Origin: Archivesica marissinica
Lineage: Eukaryota > Mollusca > Bivalvia > Venerida > Vesicomyidae
Direction: 5' to 3'
Length of the DNA: 64,000 nucleotides
Assembly: GCA_014843695.1 (NCBI GenBank)
Contig: CM026401.1
Location: forward strand, 53,405,320-53,469,319
Below, piece after piece: positions 58,216 to 64,000 of the stretch. Numbering within the stretch: the first letter of the stretch is position 1; every line of letters starts with the position of its first letter. Under the pieces are notes generated by a model that saw nothing but the letters and a program-made list of their open reading frames with translations, did no database searches and was not told the DNA's origin. The position numbers were made by a program, and so were the translations under genes.

Positions 58216-59490
58216 TGTGACGGCAGGTTGAAAGTTAGTCATGGGCACACTGGCTAAAGGTTTTGACTGCACATATGCCTACGTGTATCTATATACGTCG
58301 AACTAAATGAGATGATAAAGGTACATGAAAAAATGCGAGAACATCCGAAAATATGTACATGTATTCACGCTCTCTCTCTATATGTGGGTAAGAATATTGC
58401 ATAAACTGGCTTTCTTAGATGTTAAATACAAAATACAGGTAGTCAAGAACATAAATTTATACCATTTCAACACCTAATAAATTTAATAATTACCTCTTTG
58501 GAGCCATCCCCAATGCCCAATAAAACACAACGCTCTGACAATTGATAGCACGAGTGCAAATGGCGGGTCAATACCGACAAGGGACGCAACCTCAGTACAA
58601 CTCGCACGAGAGTCATTTCGACTTTTGAAACCCGTCCGCAATCTGTACACGCATCGCAGTGTGCAGTGTGTATGAATCATTGCACTATACTCCAAGTTCT
58701 AAAATTACCAATCTCTTCAGGAGGCGTCGGTAATATGGGCAACCGGATTTTATGTTTCAGTGAGCTTTGTTGTAAAATATTAACAGTAATGTGTATGATA
58801 TTCTGTACGAGTTAGGAATGGCATGCCATGAGAATATAATATATATATTAGTTATGTATCCCCCAATATTGAAGAGCATAGTACTACAAACATGTTACAT
58901 ATAAATTATCAGAACATTTTCATCGACGAAATATTTTACAATTATATACATATTCATTAAGCAACAGAAATACACATCTATTTTAATATACATAACATAG
59001 TATGTATAATCGCAACGGATTGTGTACATTTTGTAATACTTCGACCCTTACTCGTAAGTGATTGAAGTTAATCATTCATATTAATTCTAAACAAAGGGCC
59101 GTTATACTATTTAGCAAAACGTTACGCCCGGTTAGTTAACATGAATGTATGCATATCACTATAGTATTGTATTACACACTTATATTGCATTTATAAGGTA
59201 TACAGTAAATTACAATAAAAGACAATTTGAAAGTACATTCATTAGTTTCATTATGTCTTAAAGTACTGCAAGTGTTACCCCCTAATCGAAACGAAACAAT
59301 AAGAGAGTTGTGTGCAGAGTAGGGTAGATAGACATGCTGTTACGTATACGTGTTTAGTACTATCTTATAACCAATTCATGTAATAGGCAGACTGTAGAAA
59401 CACTTTAAAACTTGCGACTCTGAGCGTCTGTCAATTGAAATGTTGTAAAACCACGATACACTTCAACTGGTCGTAGGTCTGATGAGAGTG
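58216..59490. other. Intron 21 AT-rich stretch with displaced SINE C 3' end
   Basis: Apart from the family C end at 58670-58750 this is AT-rich sequence without recognisable genes. The 70-codon reverse ORF at 58483-58695 overlaps the SINE piece and is not supported. Confidence 0.5.
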
Positions 59491-59499
59491 AACAGAAGG

Positions 59500-62400
59500 T
59501 TTTAAATGGACTGGTACCTAGACACTTAGAGAGTTTAAATGGACTGGTACCTAGACACTTATAGGGTTTAAATGGACTGGTACCTAGACACGTATAGGGT
59601 TTAAATGGACTGGTACCTAGAGACTTATAGGGTTTTAATGGACTGGTACCTAGACACTTATATGGTTTAAATGGATTGGTACCTAGACACTTATAGGGTT
59701 TAAATGGACTGGTACCTAGACACTTATAGGGTTTAAATGGACTGGTACCTAGACACTTATAGGGTTTAAATGGACTGGTACCTAGACACTTAGAGAGTTT
59801 AAATGGACTGGTACCTAGACACTTAGAGAGTTTAAATGGACTGGTACCTAGACACTTAGAGAGTTTAAATGGACTGGTACCTAGACACTTATAGGGTTTA
59901 AATGGACTGGTACCTAGACACGTATAGGGTTTAAATGGACTGGTACCTAGCGACTTATAGGGTTTTAATGGACTGGTACCTAGACACTTATAGGGTTTAA
60001 ATGGATTGCTACCTAGACACTTATAGGGTTTAAATGGACTGGTACCTAGACACTTATAGGGTTTAAATGGACTGGTACCTATACACTTATAGGGTTTAAA
60101 TGGACTGGTACCTAGACACTTATAGGGTTTAAATGGACTGGTACCTAGACACTTATAGGGTTTAAATGGACTGGTACCTAGACACTTAGAGAGTTTAAAT
60201 GGACTGGTACCTAGACACTTAGAGAGTTTAAATGGACTGGTACCTAGACACTTAGAGAGTTTAAATGGACTGGTACCTAGACACTTAGAGAGTTTATATG
60301 GACTGGTACCGAGAGACACTTATATAGTTTAAATGGACTGAGAGAGTTTAAATGGACTGGTACCGAGAGACACTTAGAGAGTTTAAATGGACTGGTACCT
60401 AGACACTTAGAGAGTCTAAATGGACTGGTACCGATACACTTAGAGAGTTTAAATGGACTGGTACCTAAACACTTAGAGAGTTTAAATGGACTGGTACCTA
60501 GACACTTAGAGAGTTAAAATGGACTGGTACCTAGACACTTAGAGAGTTTAAATCGACTGGTACCTAGACACTTAGAGAGTTTAAATCGACTGGTACCTAG
60601 ACACTTAGAGAGTTTAAATGGACTGGTACCTAGACACTTAGAGAGTTTATATAGACTGGTACCGTGAGACACTTAGATAGTTTAAATGGACTGAGAGAGT
60701 TTAAATGGACTGGTACCGAGAGACACTTAGAGAGTTTAAATGGACTGGTACCTAGACACTTAGAGAGTTAAAATGGACTGGTACCTAGACACTTAGAGAG
60801 TTTAAATCGACTGGTACCTAGACACTTAGAGAGTTTAAATCGACCGGTACCTAGACACTTAGAGAGTTTAAATGGACTGGTACCTAGACACTTAGAGAGT
60901 TTAAATGGACTGGTACCTAAGTTTAAATGGACTGGTACCTAGACACTTAGAGAGTTTAAATGGACTGGTACCTAGACACTTAGAGAGTTTAAATGGACTG
61001 GTACCTAGACACTTAGAGAGTTTAAATGGACTGGTACCTAGACACTTAGAGAGTTTAAATGGACTGGTACCTAGACACTTAGAGAGTTTATATGGACTGG
61101 TACCGAGAGACACTTATATAGTTTAAATGGACTGAGAGAGTTTAAATGGACTGGTACCGAGAGACACTTAGAGAGTTTAAATGGACTGGTACCTAGACAC
61201 TTAGAGAGTCTAAATGGACTGGTACCGAGACACTTAGAGAGTTTAAATGGACTGGTACCTAAACACTTAGATAGTTTAAATGGACTGGTACCTAGACACT
61301 TAGAGAGTTAAAATGGACTGGTACCTAGACACTTAGAGAGTTTAAATCGACTGGTACCTAGACACTTAGAGAGTTTAAATGGACTGGTACCTAGACACTT
61401 AGAGAGTTTATATGGACTGGTACCGTGAGACACTTAGATAGTTTAAATGGACTGAGAGAGTTTAAATGGACTGGTACCGAGAGACACTTAGAGAGTTTAA
61501 ATGGACTGGTACCGAGACACTTAGAGAGTTTAAATGGACTGGTACCGAGACACTTAGAGAGTTTAAATGGACTGGTACCTAGACACTTAGAGAGTTTAAA
61601 TGGACTGGTACCTAGACACTTAGAGAGTTAAAATGGACTGGTACCTAGACACTTAGAGAGTTTAAATCGACCGGTACCTAGACACTTAGAGAGTTTAAAT
61701 GGACTGGTACCTAGACACTTAGAGAGTTTAAATGGACTGGTACCTAGACACTTAGAGAGTTTAAATGGACTGGTACCTAGACACTTAGAGAGTTTAAATG
61801 GACTGGTACCTAGACACTTAGAGAGTTTAAATGGACTGGTACCTAGACACTTAGAGAGTTTAAATGGACTGGTACCTAGACACTTAGAGAGTTTAAATGG
61901 ACTGGTACCTAGACACTTAGAGAGTTTAAATGGACTGGTACCTAGACACTTAGAGAGTTTAAATGGACTGGTACCTAGACACTTAGAGAGTTTAAATGGA
62001 CTGGTACCTAGACACTTAGAGAGTTTAAATGGACTGGTACCTAGACACTTAGAGAGTTTAAATGGACTGGTACCTAGACACTTAGAGAGTTTAAATGGAC
62101 TGGTACCTAGACACTTAGAGAGTTTAAATGTACTGGTACCTAGACACTTAGAGAGTTTAAATGGACTGGCACCTAGACACTTAGAGAGTTTAAATGGATT
62201 GGTACCTAGACACTTAGAGAGTTTAAATGGACTGGTACCTAGACACTTAGAGAGTTTAAATGGACTGGTACCTAGACACTTAGAGAGTTTAAATGGACTG
62301 GTACCTAGACACTTAGAGAGTTTAAATGTACTGGTACCTAGACACTTAGAGAGTTTAAATGGACTGGCACCTAGACACTTAGAGATTTTAAATGGACTGG

Positions 62401-63010
62401 CACCTAGACACTTAGATAGTTTAAATGGACTGGTACCTAGACACTTAGAGAGTTTAAATGGACTGGTACCTAGACACTTAGAGTTTAAATGGACTGGTAC
62501 CTAGACACTTAGAGAGTTTAAATGGACTGGTACATAGACACTTAGAGAGTTTAAATGTACTGGTACCTAGACACTTAGAGAGTTTAAATGGACTGGTACC
62601 TAGACACTTAGAGATTTTAAATGGACTGGTACCTAGACACTTAGAGAGTTTAAATGGACTGGTACCTAGACACTTAGAGAGTTTAAATGGACTGGTACCT
62701 AGACACTTAGAGAGTTTAAATGGACTGGTACCTAGACACTTAGAGTTTAAATGGACTGGTACCTAGACACTTAGAGAGTTTAAATGGACTGGTACATAGA
62801 CACTTAGAGAGTTTAAATGTACTGGTACCTAGACACTTAGATAGTTTAAATGGACTGGTACCTAGACACTTAGAGAGTTTAAATGGACTGGTACCTAGAC
62901 ACTTAGAGAGTTTAAATGGACTGGTACCTAGACACTTAGAGAGTTTAAATGGACTGGTACCTAGACACTTAGAGAGTTTAAATGGACTGGTACCGAGACA
63001 CTTAGAGAGT
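59500..63010. repeat. 33-bp satellite with KpnI site (about 106 units)
   Basis: Unit: TTTAAATGGACTGGTACCTA, GACACTTAGAGAG; GGTACC occurs in most units. Two subtypes differ at the junction, AGAGAGTTT or ATAGGGTTT, the latter confined to 59520-60180. There is higher-order structure: GGGTTTTAATGG recurs exactly 330 bp apart (59630 and 59960, 10 units). Because 33 = 3 x 11, a reverse frame is open for 304 codons (LGTSPFKLSKC, LGTSPFKPYKC) and + frames are open elsewhere. Subtype changes are non-synonymous (LS to PY) and indels break the frame, so coding is not supported. Confidence 0.96.
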
Positions 63011-63592
63011 TTCATCCAAAGTGTGGTTCTCCGTATGTCATTATATGTGCAAAACAACAGTATATGTTTACTAATCTCATCTGTGACCAAGTGACATTTC
63101 ATACATTGAGTATTGTATTAATGAGAGAAAAAACCTACATAATTATTAGGATAACAGCTGATGTACAATATGGCTGTATGTAGCGGTAGTCTCTACTAAA
63201 ATGCCACAGGTTGCATGTTTCATATTCTGACTGGAAAAGCGAGAAGGTAATTTAGTTTCTGGTGCAGTAAATACACAATACTACACATTTCATAAGTTAC
63301 ATCTTTCACACAATTAGTGTCTGTGTGTATCGAGCTAATACCAATTATAGTTTGGTGAATCCCTGAAGATTGTTTTGATATTTGCAATGCATAGTTCGAG
63401 AACCTGCGATCACTGGATTCACAGTTTAACGTGTTAACTACTGTACTACTGTGTAGTACTGCGTCTGTATGGTTGAGTTAAAGTGTCCGTCTGTACTGAT
63501 GAGTTACGGTGTTCATATGTAACATTTACTGACGTACATTTCTGATAATCTTCATGGATTTCCCGAATGTGATATCATATTTCAATTCACAG
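63011..63592. other. End of intron 21: no gene seen
   Basis: Unique sequence. 63393-63440 contains a family-C-like head fragment in reverse orientation (GAACCTGCGATCACTGGATT). Confidence 0.45.
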
Positions 63593-63776
63593 CTCCGCTA
63601 CTGGCACTCTGATTTTCCCGAGTTCATTACATGGCGAGATTTGTACGGCCAGCACGACGAGGCAATTATTATTGGCGTTCAAGACAACACAAATTACTGG
63701 GCTTCAGTCCAAGTTATGAATTATGCTGGTGTCGGGCCTATCGGTGAAATACGATTGGCGGAAACATTACATTTAC
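63593..63776 (+). CDS. Cont: Contactin exon 22 (visible): FN3-3 remainder
   Basis: Acceptor ATTTCAATTCACAG, donor GTAAGT, phase 0 in and phase 1 out. The product includes LRYWHSDFPEFITW, IIIGVQDNTNYWASVQVMNY and AGVGPIGEIRLAETLHL. LxP-like V-Q-DNTNYWxxVxVxNxAGxGP is the E-F-G region of FN3. The chain continues into FN3-4 beyond the window. Confidence 0.95.
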
Positions 63777-63835
63777 GTAAGTGATAGTTTTATGTGTATT
63801 GGTATAATTTGATTGGCTGAAAGATTCCATTATCG

Positions 63836-64000
63836 TGGAAGTCGTGATAGCGCAGTGGATGCGCGTTCGCTCCAGGTGCGAAAGGTCCGGAGTTCGAGCC
63901 CCACTGGAGCCGTTACGATTGTGCCCTTAGGCAAGGCATTTAAATTCCACGTTGCCTCTTCTCTCTCCCTCGTGGCGATGGATTCCATCAGGAATGAGGT
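63836..64000 (+). mobile_element. tRNA-derived SINE, family D, copy cut by window end
   Basis: GTCGTGATAGCGCAGTGGAT and GGTCCGGAGTTCGAGCCCCA carry A and B boxes. The body CCCTTAGGCAAGGCATTTAA and CTCGTGGCGATGGATTCCAT matches 36985-37195. The head here has an extra CGCGTTCGCTCCAGGTGCGA segment missing from that copy. Confidence 0.87.

Larger units (their letters stand above)
28924..63776 (+). other. Cont: Contactin gene, partial (22 internal exons visible)
   Basis: Twenty-two exons with AG acceptors and GT donors join with matching phases into 1,077 codons without a stop. Domain order is a CTLD (exons 1-4), Ig1 (5-6), Ig2 (7-8), Ig3 (9-10), Ig4 (11), Ig5 (12-13), Ig6 (14-15), FN3-1 (16-17), FN3-2 (18-20) and FN3-3 (21-22). 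Each Ig has the B-strand Cys, C-strand Trp and YxC motif. This order defines invertebrate Contactin, a GPI-anchored adhesion protein that in Drosophila works with Neurexin IV and Neuroglian in septate junctions. Missing from the window are the signal peptide and start codon, the fourth FN3 and the GPI signal. Exon numbers here count from the first visible exon. Vertebrate contactins lack the CTLD, which argues for an invertebrate. Confidence 0.93.

Noticed and set aside
63836..63920. tRNA gene
   Set aside because: A and B boxes are present but the acceptor stem does not pair and the same body follows in other copies; it is a SINE. The same holds for the other tRNA-like heads.

Overview
The window is eukaryotic, from an invertebrate genome. 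It carries one multi-exon gene on the + strand, with GT-AG introns packed with tandem repeats, tRNA-derived SINEs and foldback elements. The protein architecture and the SINE types suggest a lophotrochozoan, most likely a bivalve mollusc. The species is inferred, not shown.

Gene: I assembled 22 consecutive internal exons (28924-63776) in a single open frame of 3,231 coding nt (1,077 codons) with matching splice phases throughout. They encode, in order, a C-type lectin-like domain (CTLD), six Ig domains each with its Cys pair and core Trp, two complete fibronectin type III (FN3) domains and most of a third. CTLD + 6 Ig + FN3 is the invertebrate Contactin layout, a GPI-anchored neural and septate-junction adhesion protein. 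The signal-peptide exon(s) upstream and the fourth FN3 and GPI-signal exons downstream are outside the window.

Layout: 1-28904 is an uninterrupted 46-bp satellite (about 630 units, with higher-order structure and patches of indel-rich sequence). It lies in the intron before the first visible exon and stops about 19 bp before its 3' splice site. 28924-34664 holds the CTLD exons. Exon 2 (86 nt) is squeezed between two minisatellites, one of which consists of about 40 copies of its own 3' end plus splice donor. 35990-50718 holds Ig1-Ig6. 51774-63776 holds the FN3 exons, with a 6.6-kb intron carrying a 36-bp array and a 3.5-kb 33-bp array.

The most unusual theme is that three minisatellites (31, 108 and 91 bp units) each include the 3' end of a contactin exon with its splice donor, so real donors are followed by trains of near-identical decoys. 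In the Ig5 case every unit is a 60-nt in-frame, AG/GT-flanked mini-exon lookalike. Other notable items are a 66-nt phase-preserving candidate cassette exon, an in-frame Ser/Thr-rich plus Cys-containing ORF inside the Ig6 intron, the C-terminal end of a LINE reverse transcriptase, and unrelated SINE families that share one 3' hairpin tail.
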